A stretch of DNA of 64,000 nt from Clostridia bacterium. Its GTDB lineage: Bacteria > Bacillota > Peptococcia > DRI-13 > UBA5745. Shown piece by piece: positions 35,566-44,497 of this stretch. Every line of letters begins with the position of its first letter. Within the stretch, counting starts at the first letter, position 1. The stretch is taken from positions 1 to 64,000 of the forward strand of contig JAHDMJ010000008.1 in assembly GCA_018436095.1 (NCBI GenBank). The letters are read 5' to 3'. Below the pieces are notes generated by a model. It was given only the letters and a program-made list of their open reading frames with translations. It did not search any database and was not told where the DNA came from. Both the position numbers and the translations under genes were made by a program.

Positions 35566-36091
35566 GTTGGCGAGTTTTCTGACGGCTACCCAGCGTTGCG
35601 TCAACCAATGCAAGACCATGCTGGAGTTTGAACAGGAAAAGCGGCAGGCTTTATTGGCCGATGATATGGATCGCCTGGAATCGATGATTCAAAGCCAGCA
35701 AGCTGCCATCATGAAGCTGGAAAGCCTTGAGAAACAGCGGCTGGAAGCCCAGGAAAAAGCCGGCTACAATCAGATGACCGCCGACGAGATTCTCAAAGTG
35801 ATGGCGGAGGGGCCAGAGAAGGAAGAACTGGCCCAGCAGGTGGGTGAGTTGCGAAAGACCCTGGAGGAAATCCGTTATCATAACGATAAGGCTATGGAAA
35901 TCACCAGGGCTAATCTCCAGATCATGAACACCCTGGCTACCGGCCAGGAGCAAAAAAAGCAGCCCCAAGGGGTTTACCGGCCGGGGCAAGGTGCCGGATC
36001 AGGCCGGCACTCCGGCAGTGCCGGCGGCCAGCGGCAAGGCGGCAGCGGCGCTCAGTGGCAAAGCAGTTCTTCTTTTGAAAAGAAGATTTAA
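35558..36091 (+). CDS. flgN: Flagellar export chaperone FlgN
   Basis: 177 residues, mainly coiled-coil alpha helices (about 1-130) typical of FlgN, followed by a Gly/Ser/Gln-rich tail (GQGAGSGRHSGSAGGQRQGG) not common in the family. FlgN holds FlgK and FlgL for export, and these are the next two genes. Overlaps flgM. Confidence 0.85.
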   Translation: MNELASFLTATQRCVNQCKTMLEFEQEKRQALLADDMDRLESMIQSQQAAIMKLESLEKQRLEAQEKAGYNQMTADEILKVMAEGPEKEELAQQVGELRKTLEEIRYHNDKAMEITRANLQIMNTLATGQEQKKQPQGVYRPGQGAGSGRHSGSAGGQRQGGSGAQWQSSSSFEKKI

Positions 36092-36111
36092 TTGAGATAG
36101 GAGGAAGCAAA

Positions 36112-37692
36112 TTGAGTATGATACGTCCCACTTTTATGGGATTTGAAACAGCCAAACGGGGCATAGAGGTTAATCAAAAAGCCATCGATATCGTAGGCAA
36201 TAACTTATCCAATACGGAAACCATCGGCTACACCAGACAGAGGGTGGATACGGCTTCAGTTTCTCCGGCATCCTATTCCTCCAGAGTAGCCAGCAGCCGT
36301 ATCGGTCTGACCGGCCAAGGCGTGGAAGCCTTGGGTGTAAGCCAGATACGGGATTCTTTTCTGGACAAGCGCTTCCGGGATGAATACAGCAAGGCCAGCT
36401 ACCATGGCCAATCTGCCGAAATATTAAACGACATTCAAAGCGCCCTGGGCGACGGCAGCGATTTGGCCAGCGAGTCCAGTCTTTTTGGGGCCATGCAGCA
36501 AATATTCAATAGCATTAACGACTACGCCTATGAGCCCACTATGGATTCTCAGGCTAATTTGGTGTTGTCGGCTTTTAAAAACATGACCCAGGTGCTGCAG
36601 CAGTTGGATGCCAAGCTAAACGGCGTAGCCAACAACAAGATCTATGATGTTGGTGTGGATGTGGACCGGGTCAATGAAATTTTTAATGAAATTGCCCATT
36701 ATAATGAGCTGATCAGTCAGGACGCCACGGTGATGGCTAATCCCAATAACGAATATTTCCGGCCCAACGAGCTTTTGGACAAGCGCAACGTTCTTCTGGA
36801 TGAATTGGCCGGCTATGGCGATATCAATGTGGTCGCTCTAGCCAACGGCATGGTCAATGTGGACTTTGGCGGCAAGCGGGCGGTAACGGAAAAGGAATGT
36901 GAGAAAATCCGTTTGGAAACCAATCCGGATTTGACCATAGATATCAAATGGGTGTCCTCCGGCGATAGCGTGAAGCTCACCGGCGGCAGTTTCCAGGCCG
37001 CCCGGGATTACCTCAACGGCCGGGGCAATAACCTGCGCAATGAGTATGAGACGACGAAACAGGGGATTCCCTATTACCGGGACCGGCTCAATACTTTTGC
37101 CACCGCCTTTGCCAATGTGGTCAACAACACTATACCGGAGAGGGCCAATCCTAATGATCCCGGCGATAATACTCCTTTGCTGGATGCCAATGGTAATATT
37201 GTTTATAAGACCTTGATCGGCGGCAGGGACAGCAACGGTACAGTGGCAGCCAAGGGTCAGGGGCTGATTACCGCAGCCAATATCTCCATCAGCCAGGAAT
37301 GGAGCGAAGGCGGTCCTTCCTATTTTATTTTCAGCAAGCAGGAAAACATCGCCAGCTATGCCCAGCAAATTTCCCTGAGTCTGACCGGCGAAGAGCACAA
37401 GTTCGTTTCTTATGGGGAGTCCTTCAACGGCACCTTTGAAGAATACATTTCCGACTATGTAACCCAGTTGGGTTCCGAAATCAAATTCCAGGAAGGCCGT
37501 TTTGAGGCAACCTCCATGGTGGCCGATGATTTCCTGGACCGCCGGGACGAAGTGTCCGGCGTTAACCGGGATGAAGAAACCGCCAATATGCTGATTTTCC
37601 AGAAATCTTATAACGCCGCCGCCCGGATGATGACCACTTTGGACGATATGCTGGATGTTATCATCAACCGCATGGGCCGGGTAGGATTATAA
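36112..37692 (+). CDS. flgK: Flagellar hook-associated protein 1 FlgK
   Basis: 526 residues. N-terminal rod-type motif FETAKRGIEVNQKAIDIVGN with NNLSNTETIGYTRQ, and the C-terminal counterpart FQKSYNAAARMMTTLDDMLD. Joins hook to filament. TTG 36112 has GGAGG at seven bases; ATG 36118 is too far. Length is in the normal range. Confidence 0.95.
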   Translation: MSMIRPTFMGFETAKRGIEVNQKAIDIVGNNLSNTETIGYTRQRVDTASVSPASYSSRVASSRIGLTGQGVEALGVSQIRDSFLDKRFRDEYSKASYHGQSAEILNDIQSALGDGSDLASESSLFGAMQQIFNSINDYAYEPTMDSQANLVLSAFKNMTQVLQQLDAKLNGVANNKIYDVGVDVDRVNEIFNEIAHYNELISQDATVMANPNNEYFRPNELLDKRNVLLDELAGYGDINVVALANGMVNVDFGGKRAVTEKECEKIRLETNPDLTIDIKWVSSGDSVKLTGGSFQAARDYLNGRGNNLRNEYETTKQGIPYYRDRLNTFATAFANVVNNTIPERANPNDPGDNTPLLDANGNIVYKTLIGGRDSNGTVAAKGQGLITAANISISQEWSEGGPSYFIFSKQENIASYAQQISLSLTGEEHKFVSYGESFNGTFEEYISDYVTQLGSEIKFQEGRFEATSMVADDFLDRRDEVSGVNRDEETANMLIFQKSYNAAARMMTTLDDMLDVIINRMGRVGL

Positions 37693-37740
37693 ATCCGGGA
37701 TCACAGACTCTAGGACGATAAACCAGGGGAGGAATGAAGA

Positions 37741-38754
37741 ATGAGAGTTGCTGACCGCACCAGCATCAGAAATTATTTGAAGTATTTTAACAGAGCTCAA
37801 TACAATTATGCGGAGACCAATAAACGGGTTGCTTCCGGCAAGCGCTTTGAAAAGGTTTCCGAGGACCTTTCCGCCGGTTCCCGGGTTTTGCGCACCAGAA
37901 TGGATAAATACAAGGCAGAAAAACAACTGGAAAACGCCCGGGAAGCTAACGACGAGCTGAAAGTGGCGGAAAATGCCCTGACGGCTATCAACGATATCAT
38001 GGCCAATGTCCATGAGAATAAGGTGATGAAAGCCAAAAACTCGCCTACGAATGAAGAGGGCCGTCAGGTATTGGCGGAAGAGATTAAATCCATGATGTCG
38101 GAGCTGCTGAAATACGCCAACAGCCAATATGGCAAAAAGTATTCCTTCGGCGGCACCAATGCCATCAGCGCTCCGTTTTCGGTGGATAAGGCCACCGGCA
38201 AAATGCTCTATAACGGTATCGATATGGACAGCATCAGCTATGATCCTGATGACGGCAAATATTATGCCGGCGGCAAAGAAGTGCCCATGAACGAGGACAT
38301 CTTTTACGACCTTGGCCTGGGAATGAAAATGTCCGGCCCCGAGGTCAATCCCGATACGGCTTTTAAGATTTCCTATTCCGGCCTGGATATCATGGGCTGG
38401 GGCAAGACCGATGGGGTTAGCAACAACATTTATAATGTTTTGGCGGAAATTGAGAAAAATATCCGCACCTACGACCAGGAAGAGCTGGAGAAATATGACG
38501 CCAAGCTGGCCAATCTGATGGACAGCTTCCGCTCCAACCTGACGGATATCGGCGCCAAAACCAATTATTTAGAAAACGCCGTAGAAAGGTTCAACCTTCA
38601 GGTTGACGGTTATACGGAGAGAATTCACAACTTGATGGCAACGAAGGATGCGGAAGAAGCCACCAACCAGATGATGAATGATTACATTTTGAAAGCTGTG
38701 CTTCAGATGGGCAGCAGGGTATTGCCTTTGTCTTTGATGGACTTCCTAAGATAA
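37741..38754 (+). CDS. flgL: Flagellar hook-associated protein 3 FlgL
   Basis: 337 residues with flagellin-like terminal helices (MRVADRTSIRNYLKYFNRAQ; end VLQMGSRVLPLSLMDFLR). Second junction protein between FlgK and filament. GAGG precedes ATG. A 13-bp hairpin begins at its last codons. Confidence 0.93.
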   Translation: MRVADRTSIRNYLKYFNRAQYNYAETNKRVASGKRFEKVSEDLSAGSRVLRTRMDKYKAEKQLENAREANDELKVAENALTAINDIMANVHENKVMKAKNSPTNEEGRQVLAEEIKSMMSELLKYANSQYGKKYSFGGTNAISAPFSVDKATGKMLYNGIDMDSISYDPDDGKYYAGGKEVPMNEDIFYDLGLGMKMSGPEVNPDTAFKISYSGLDIMGWGKTDGVSNNIYNVLAEIEKNIRTYDQEELEKYDAKLANLMDSFRSNLTDIGAKTNYLENAVERFNLQVDGYTERIHNLMATKDAEEATNQMMNDYILKAVLQMGSRVLPLSLMDFLR

Positions 38755-38789
38755 ATATCTCCTTGGACATGTGTAAAGATATTTATCTT
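38748..38789 (+). other. Perfect 13-bp hairpin at the flgL stop
   Basis: AAGATAAATATCT (38748-38760) pairs with 38777-38789 across a 16-base loop, CCTTGGACATGTGTAA. It overlaps the flgL stop. The stem is AU-rich and has no T-run after it, so termination would be weak. The loop shows a GGA, the core of CsrA sites, and csrA itself lies downstream. Confidence 0.6.
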
Positions 38790-38861
38790 TGATAATATCT
38801 CTATCAGCCGTTATTGCCTCCGGCAGACTGGCAATCATTTTTCTGAAGAGGAGAGAGCGAC

Positions 38862-39464
38862 ATGATTACGCAGGTATTGCAAATCTCAACTACACCGGCT
38901 AAATATGAAATGGAAATCGAACGAGCCAGGTTAGAAATGCAGCAGGATTTTATACCTAAGGCTAAAGTAGCCACCAGGCCCGCCCGGTTGGATACAAAAA
39001 CAGAAAATGCCAAAGTACAGATGGACAGCTATCAAATGCGCCGGTCTTTGGGATTCAACAATACTGCGGACTGGGCCAAAATGTTTGCTGAAAAAGGCAA
39101 GGAATCTATACGGCGTACCACCAGGGAGTATGTGGACATGGGCAATGATATGTCCAGGATCCATGAAGGCGTTACCATCGGCCAAATCATTGAGCAAAAG
39201 ATGCTGGAGCAGCCGGTGCTTTATACGGCCTTTTTGCCCAGCACAGGCACGGAAATTTCCTGGATTCCTCATCAGATTGAGGCCGATTATAAAGAGGGAA
39301 GTATGCAGTATGATTGGCAGATCATGAGAAACGTGATGAACTATGTGCCGGGCAAAATCCGGATGACCATGATTCAACGGCCTGCTGTGGAGATAGAGTA
39401 TACCGGCAGTCCCATGTATATTCCGCCCAGCGCCAGCCCTGATTATGTGGCGCCGGAAGAATAA
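38862..39464 (+). CDS. DUF6470 protein (YviE-like) of the flagellar locus
   Basis: 200 residues, beginning MITQVLQISTTPAKYEMEIE and with repeated amphipathic stretches, QRPAVEIEYTGSPMYIPPSA at the end. It matches the YviE/DUF6470 proteins that lie between flgL and fliW in Bacillus and Clostridia. Function unknown; constant linkage suggests a role in late flagellar assembly. No signal peptide. Confidence 0.8.
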   Translation: MITQVLQISTTPAKYEMEIERARLEMQQDFIPKAKVATRPARLDTKTENAKVQMDSYQMRRSLGFNNTADWAKMFAEKGKESIRRTTREYVDMGNDMSRIHEGVTIGQIIEQKMLEQPVLYTAFLPSTGTEISWIPHQIEADYKEGSMQYDWQIMRNVMNYVPGKIRMTMIQRPAVEIEYTGSPMYIPPSASPDYVAPEE

Positions 39465-39475
39465 AGGAGAAAAAG

Positions 39476-39907
39476 ATGAAATACCAGACCCGGGATTTTG
39501 GTGAAATAGAGATTGACGTCAAACAGATACTGACCTTCAATCAACCTATATACGGTTTCGAGGATAACGGCAAATATGCCTTTTTGCAGGATCCCCAGGT
39601 AGGCAAAGAGATTGCCTGGCTGCAATCCCTGGAGGAATCGGAACTCTGTTTTATTCTGGTGGCTATCCGGTCCGTTGTGCCCATGTACCGGCCGGAATTG
39701 CCCAGGGATGCGGAAAAACTGCTGGGCAAAGGCGAATATGATTATTGGGCCATTGCGGTCATCAAGGATGATTTCACCAAATCCACGGTGAACCTGAAAA
39801 GTCCGATTATTATCAACTGGCAAACAGGCTTCGGCGCCCAGTTGATTTTGGAAGGTGATTATCCTGTCCGGCATCCGCTGATGGAGGAGGCGAAGGGATC
39901 ATGCTGA
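39476..39907 (+). CDS. fliW: Flagellar assembly factor FliW
   Basis: 143 residues with the FliW pattern: MKYQTRDFGEIEIDVKQILT, PIYGFED, and the C-terminal NLKSPIIINWQTGFGAQLIL. FliW binds CsrA and flagellin in turn, tying flagellin synthesis to export. Overlaps csrA by seven bases, as in other Bacillota. Confidence 0.92.
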   Translation: MKYQTRDFGEIEIDVKQILTFNQPIYGFEDNGKYAFLQDPQVGKEIAWLQSLEESELCFILVAIRSVVPMYRPELPRDAEKLLGKGEYDYWAIAVIKDDFTKSTVNLKSPIIINWQTGFGAQLILEGDYPVRHPLMEEAKGSC

Positions 39908-40194
39908 TTTTATCAAGAAAAGTCAATGAATCCCTGATTATCTCCGTTCCAGGCCAGGAAGAGCCCATTGAGATAGTCGTTACCGAGCTGAATAGCGGCC
40001 AGGTCAGACTGGGGATTCAGGCCTCCCGGGGCTGTAAAATCTGGCGGAAGGAATTGTTTCTGACAGAAGAGTACAATAAGCAGGCCGCCGCCGCAGCCTC
40101 TGCCGCCGGCATACGTAATATGGCTTCCAGGCTCACCGGCGCCGCTAAGGCATTGGCGGGTTCAGAGCCAGAGAAAGCTTCGGAGGAAGAATAG
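39901..40194 (+). CDS. csrA: Carbon storage regulator CsrA, with extended tail
   Basis: 97 residues. The first 60 follow CsrA: MLILSRKVNESLIIS, EIVVTELNSGQVRLGIQASR, and KIWRKELF (the RNA-contacting Arg kept). It has a four-to-five-residue insertion (PGQEEP) in the first loop, Asn for Gly in the usual VGE, and an Ala-rich C-terminal tail of about 35 residues. Most CsrA proteins are 60-75 residues. It represses translation by binding GGA sites and is titrated by FliW. Confidence 0.85.
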   Translation: MLILSRKVNESLIISVPGQEEPIEIVVTELNSGQVRLGIQASRGCKIWRKELFLTEEYNKQAAAAASAAGIRNMASRLTGAAKALAGSEPEKASEEE

Positions 40195-40197
40195 GCG

Positions 40198-40674
40198 ATG
40201 AAGGACCTGGAGCAGATGCTGGATTTATTAGAACAAAAAAAAATCTATTTCCTGCATTACGAAAAAGAAATGGAAGCTTTGCCCCTTTTAGCTGCGGAGG
40301 AACTGGAGCCTTGTCTGCAGCGGGGCGCTAAAATAATCAAAAAGATAGAAGAACTGGACGTCAGATTAACCCAATTGATCCAGCAAAGCGGTCCTTTGGT
40401 CAGATCTGCCGTCAATCATCAATGCGACCGTTATCAGCTAAACCCCGAGCTGGGCAAGCTTTATGATGCATCTTTAAGCGTTAAAGCCGTAGCCTCCCGT
40501 ATATTGCAAAACGACGAAATGATCCGGCAAAGGATTGCTCTGGAAAGGGAGAAGGCCCTGGAGAATATAAAGGAAATCAACAGCCGCCCCCATGCGGTGG
40601 CCGGGAAATATCACCGCTCCATGCAGACGGGAGCAGCCAGTTTTTTCCCGGAAAATCAGGGAAAAGAAGCATAA
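40198..40674 (+). CDS. Coiled-coil protein, possible FliD/FliT-type export chaperone
   Basis: 158 residues, nearly all helical, charged, without signal or membrane segments. I do not recognise a specific family by motif. Its size, helical content and place directly before fliD suggest an export chaperone of the FliT/FlgN kind (inference). It starts three bases after csrA with GGAGG twelve bases upstream. Confidence 0.6.
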   Translation: MKDLEQMLDLLEQKKIYFLHYEKEMEALPLLAAEELEPCLQRGAKIIKKIEELDVRLTQLIQQSGPLVRSAVNHQCDRYQLNPELGKLYDASLSVKAVASRILQNDEMIRQRIALEREKALENIKEINSRPHAVAGKYHRSMQTGAASFFPENQGKEA

Positions 40675-40675
40675 A

Positions 40676-40720
40676 TTGCTGTTTCATAAATAAAGCGGGG
40701 TTTATTTGCTGTTTCATAAA
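40676..40720 (+). repeat. 15-bp direct repeat before fliD
   Basis: TTGCTGTTTCATAAA at 40676-40690 and 40706-40720, exactly 30 bp apart, ends just upstream of the GCGATAAT box. Two sites at about three helical turns could be regulator sites for fliD, or one may be a by-product of duplication. Confidence 0.6.
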
Positions 40721-40739
40721 CGAATAAACCTGCGATAAT
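40713..40739 (+). promoter_or_regulatory. Probable sigma-28 promoter of fliD
   Basis: CTGCGATAATCAGGTTA (from 40730) closely matches CTGCGATAATCCAGTTA before flgM. The -35 position (40713-40716, TTCA, 15-base spacing) is imperfect. A class-III filament gene such as fliD is an expected sigma-28 target. Confidence 0.5.
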
Positions 40740-40770
40740 CAGGTTAGAAGGTAAGAAATGAGGGAGAATC

Positions 40771-43638
40771 ATGGCTAACAATATCGGCAATTCTAATTAT
40801 TTCAGCGTGTCCTCCTACACAAACAAAGGTATGTCCGGTTTGGTTTCCGGTATGGACACTGAGAATTTGGTCAAGCAGATGCTTTCCGGCACCCAGAAAA
40901 AAATCGACAAGCAAAACGCCCTAAAGCAGCAAACCTTGTGGAGCCAGGAGTTCTATAGAGAAATTATTACTTCTATAAACAGTGTGCGCAATAAGTATTT
41001 CAACAGCGCTTTTGACGCCTCTCCGGTCAATAATTTATCCAGCAGCAAATTCTTTAATTCCATGGTGTCCTCCGTAACCTCCGGCAGCGCCGTCAAAGTG
41101 ATCAGCACCGCTGCCGGTGCAAGTGTCGGGGAAATGCGGATATCTGTGGATCAGTTGGCGGAAGCCGCTTCTTTAAGCTCTGCCAAAGCCGTAGGAGCAG
41201 GGGACAGCATTACGGCCGCCACGGCTCTCAACGAAAGCATGCTGGCCAGCTTTGAGAAAAAGCTGGTGCTAAACGTAGGCGCCACCACCGTAGACGTCGA
41301 TTTAAATGGCGTCAGCAGCCAAAACGAAATGCTGGACCGTATCAATAGCGCCATGCAAAGCAAAGGCACCGGCGCCACCGCCAAAATCTTTGACAACAAA
41401 CTGAGGATTATCGGCAGCCATTCTGCGGATACCATTTCCGTAGGCGTGGCTAGTACGGAACTGGCTTTAAAAATGACGGGGCTTTCTGCCGGCAAATCCT
41501 CTTCCAAATTGGAAACCGACGGCACCCAAATGCTGCAGTCCGGCACCAATATCAGTCCTGGCGCCGGGGTTTCCATTACCGTAAACCTGGACGGGGTGGA
41601 AAAACAAATTACCCTGAATCCCGCAGCGGATAGTAATGGCAAAATCACCAAGGAAGCGGTAAGAGACAGCCTGCAGGCGGAGTTGAACCGCACCTTCGGC
41701 AATTACGTGGAAGTTTCGCTGGAAGACGGTGACAAAATAAAGCTGAAAATGAATTTTGGCGATGAGGTAGGCCATTCCCTGACCATCTATGGCATGGAAA
41801 GCGCAAAGCTTGGTATCGCAGCCGGTGCTTCCAGCCGTTTGACCACCGCTTCCAAGCTCAGCGATATAGAGGGCTTAACCGGTGAACGCTTTGCTTTTAC
41901 CATCAATGGCAAGGAATTCACCTTTTCCAAAGACGATACCATCGGTTCCATGATCAATAAGATCAACAGCGGCAACGCCGGAGTGCAGATAAGCTTTTCC
42001 TCCGTCAGCAATATGTTTAAGCTTTCTGCTACCGCCACCGGCAGCCAGTTTGGTATAGATATTCAACAGACGGAAGGCAATCTCTTTGGGAAGCTTTTTC
42101 AGGCGGCAGACGGCGCCTCCATGTTTAATGCCGGCAACTCCGTAGCCAGCGGCGAATTGACGGTAGGCTCCATTCAGGGTAAAGCCTTGAGTACTGCCTA
42201 TACCGCCGCCAGCGGCGCTTCCTTCAAAATCAACGTCAACGGCAAGGATTACTCTTTCTCTTTAGGGCAGAGGGACAAGGAATACACCTCCACTGAGGTC
42301 ATGGGCTTATTGAACAATTGGCTGAAGGACAAGTTTGGCACAAACTCCGACAGCCAGCAGAATATCGAATTTAAAGACGGCAAGCTGGAGATCAGGGACG
42401 GTTCCGTGGTTAAATTTGCTCAATCTTCCGTGGATACGGAAAACGCCGATACCCTGAAAAAAGAAGAAAAAAGCGATATCGCTCTGGCTTTAGGGCTTAC
42501 CACCACCGCCAAATCCAATGTGGCTACGGCAGACACGAAGGTCTCGGAGATTTATCAGTTGAAGGATATTTACGGAGAATTCCAGGACGGCGATGGTGCT
42601 GCCGCCGGCGCCGATACCACTTTAGCCCAACTTGCCAGCTATCAGGGCAGTACCGGCGCCCAAGGCAAAATCAGTTTTTCCCAGGGACGCCTTTCTTTGA
42701 CGGCGGAAAATGCGGGAGACTCCATTGACCTCTCCGGTGTGGAAGCTTTATTCGGCCCAGGCAGCCTGAATTATGCCGACGGAAAAATAATAGATGAGAA
42801 TAACATAAAAGCGGGCAAGGATGCCATCGTTACCATCAATGATGTGCAGACCACCCGCAGCAGCAACACCTTTACCATTGACGGCATCACCATCCAGGCT
42901 ACAGCTAAAAGCCCTGAGGGTGAAGAGACGGTAATCGGCACCAGCAGAGATACGGAAGCCATTGTGGAAGGCGTTAAATCCTTTATCGAGGACTATAATG
43001 CCATGATCGAAAAGCTGACGGGCTATACCAAGGCGGAAGCCACTTATAAAGATTATGCTCCTTTGACCGATGAACAAAAGAAGGAGATGAGTGAAAAAGA
43101 AATTGAGCTGTGGGAGGAAAAAGCCAAAAGCGGCCTTTTGCGCCGGGATGCTACATTGACCTCCTTCCTCAACGATCTCTATGCCACACTGTACAACCGG
43201 CCTCTTGCTTCGGCTTTTGCCCTCTATGATATCGGCATTGAGTCCACCAATTACAAAGAGCCCGGCAAGCTGTATTTTGACGAAACGAAGCTGCGGGAGG
43301 CCTTGTCCGCCGATCCCAGCTCTGTGGAAGCTTTATTCACCAATAGTGTTAACGGTATTGCCAAGCAAATGAGCACGTTAATGGATAATGCGGCCAGGGT
43401 CAGCGTAGCCAACCCCGGATCCCTGGTAGCTATGGCCGGTATGAAAGGGTCCGCCACCGACGCCAATAATATCCTGAACGACAACCTTACCAGGATCAAT
43501 GATAAACTGAAAGATCTCCAGGCGAAATACGAAAAGGAAAAAGCCCGCTATTGGAAGCAGTTCAACGATATGGAGCGGGTAATGGCCAATTATATGAGTC
43601 AAAGCAATTATATTGCCCAGCAGTTCGGCGGTTATTGA
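40771..43638 (+). CDS. fliD: Flagellar filament cap FliD (long form)
   Basis: 955 residues, against roughly 450-700 usually. The N-terminal FliD part (GLVSGMDTENLVKQML, residues about 23-38) and the C-terminal FliD part (YNAMIEKLTGYTKAEATY, PGKLYFDETKLREALSADPS, coiled-coil end) are standard. The middle carries several extra beta domains with repeated starts such as FTINGKEFTFS and FKINVNGKDYSFS. FliD caps the filament and helps flagellin fold; the extra domains would be exposed. No internal frameshift. Confidence 0.92.
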   Translation: MANNIGNSNYFSVSSYTNKGMSGLVSGMDTENLVKQMLSGTQKKIDKQNALKQQTLWSQEFYREIITSINSVRNKYFNSAFDASPVNNLSSSKFFNSMVSSVTSGSAVKVISTAAGASVGEMRISVDQLAEAASLSSAKAVGAGDSITAATALNESMLASFEKKLVLNVGATTVDVDLNGVSSQNEMLDRINSAMQSKGTGATAKIFDNKLRIIGSHSADTISVGVASTELALKMTGLSAGKSSSKLETDGTQMLQSGTNISPGAGVSITVNLDGVEKQITLNPAADSNGKITKEAVRDSLQAELNRTFGNYVEVSLEDGDKIKLKMNFGDEVGHSLTIYGMESAKLGIAAGASSRLTTASKLSDIEGLTGERFAFTINGKEFTFSKDDTIGSMINKINSGNAGVQISFSSVSNMFKLSATATGSQFGIDIQQTEGNLFGKLFQAADGASMFNAGNSVASGELTVGSIQGKALSTAYTAASGASFKINVNGKDYSFSLGQRDKEYTSTEVMGLLNNWLKDKFGTNSDSQQNIEFKDGKLEIRDGSVVKFAQSSVDTENADTLKKEEKSDIALALGLTTTAKSNVATADTKVSEIYQLKDIYGEFQDGDGAAAGADTTLAQLASYQGSTGAQGKISFSQGRLSLTAENAGDSIDLSGVEALFGPGSLNYADGKIIDENNIKAGKDAIVTINDVQTTRSSNTFTIDGITIQATAKSPEGEETVIGTSRDTEAIVEGVKSFIEDYNAMIEKLTGYTKAEATYKDYAPLTDEQKKEMSEKEIELWEEKAKSGLLRRDATLTSFLNDLYATLYNRPLASAFALYDIGIESTNYKEPGKLYFDETKLREALSADPSSVEALFTNSVNGIAKQMSTLMDNAARVSVANPGSLVAMAGMKGSATDANNILNDNLTRINDKLKDLQAKYEKEKARYWKQFNDMERVMANYMSQSNYIAQQFGGY

Positions 43639-43707
43639 TCGTTTTCAGTTAGCCGGCGGCAGTAGCAATAAGCATCCTAAACATTATAGGCTATAGGAGT
43701 GGTGGCA

Positions 43708-44088
43708 ATGATGATGAAACAAACCTACCAGACATACAAGCAGCAATCGGTAATGACCATGACCTCAACAGAAATGCTGACTATGCTGTATGACGGCATA
43801 CTAAAAGAGCTTTATCTGGTGGAAAAAGCTTTTGAGGGTAAGAATTATGCGGAAATAAACCGGGGCTTGCAAAAGATCCAGCGCATCCTCAATCATTTAA
43901 AAACCACGTTGGACATGAATTATGATATTGCCAAAAATTTAATGTCGTTATATGATTATTTTAGTTGGATTGTGACTCAGGCTAATCTCAAGAAAGATCC
44001 GGCCAAGCTGGGTGAGGTGGCGGAGATGATCAGCGAGCTTAAGGAGTCCTACATTCAGGCCGACAGGAAAGCCCGAATGCACGCATAG
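43708..44088 (+). CDS. fliS: Flagellin export chaperone FliS
   Basis: 126 residues, all-helical, with YQTYKQQSVMTMTSTEMLTM and LYDGILKELYLVEKAFEGKN of FliS. It protects flagellin before export. ATG 43708 is eight bases after GGAG; the GTG at 43699 lies within that spacing. No flagellin gene is near. Confidence 0.92.
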   Translation: MMMKQTYQTYKQQSVMTMTSTEMLTMLYDGILKELYLVEKAFEGKNYAEINRGLQKIQRILNHLKTTLDMNYDIAKNLMSLYDYFSWIVTQANLKKDPAKLGEVAEMISELKESYIQADRKARMHA

Positions 44089-44110
44089 CATTTAAGGAAG
44101 GATTGCTGCC

Positions 44111-44473
44111 ATGTTCTTTCAGAATAAATCATTCAAAACCATGGAAACCGGTGTGAGCGCTGCCTGGCTGCAACAAAAGATCCACACCCAGAACCTGGCC
44201 AACTATGACACCCCGGGATATAAAGCAAAAAGTCTTGTTTTTAACGAAGTATTCACCCGGGCTATCGACGGCGGAAGCAAAGACGGCTCTGCTCTCAAGA
44301 TTAAGGTCATTGAGAATAATGACACCTCTATCCGCCCTGACGGCAATAATGTGGACATGGATTCGGAAAGCATCAGTTTGTATAAGGCTTACGTTCACTA
44401 CAGTATGTTGCTGGATAAGGTGAAGAGTGAGATCAATAATTACAATTACGTGGTCAATAACGCACCAAAATGA
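44111..44473 (+). CDS. flgB: Flagellar proximal rod protein FlgB
   Basis: 120 residues; rod motif QNLANYDTPGYKAKSLVF near residues 30-48 and a helical end (YKAYVHYSMLLDKVKSEINN). Proximal rod subunit in the flagellar basal body. Followed 24 bases later by flgC. Confidence 0.93.
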   Translation: MFFQNKSFKTMETGVSAAWLQQKIHTQNLANYDTPGYKAKSLVFNEVFTRAIDGGSKDGSALKIKVIENNDTSIRPDGNNVDMDSESISLYKAYVHYSMLLDKVKSEINNYNYVVNNAPK

Positions 44474-44497
44474 TCGTGATCAGGAGGATATTCATCC

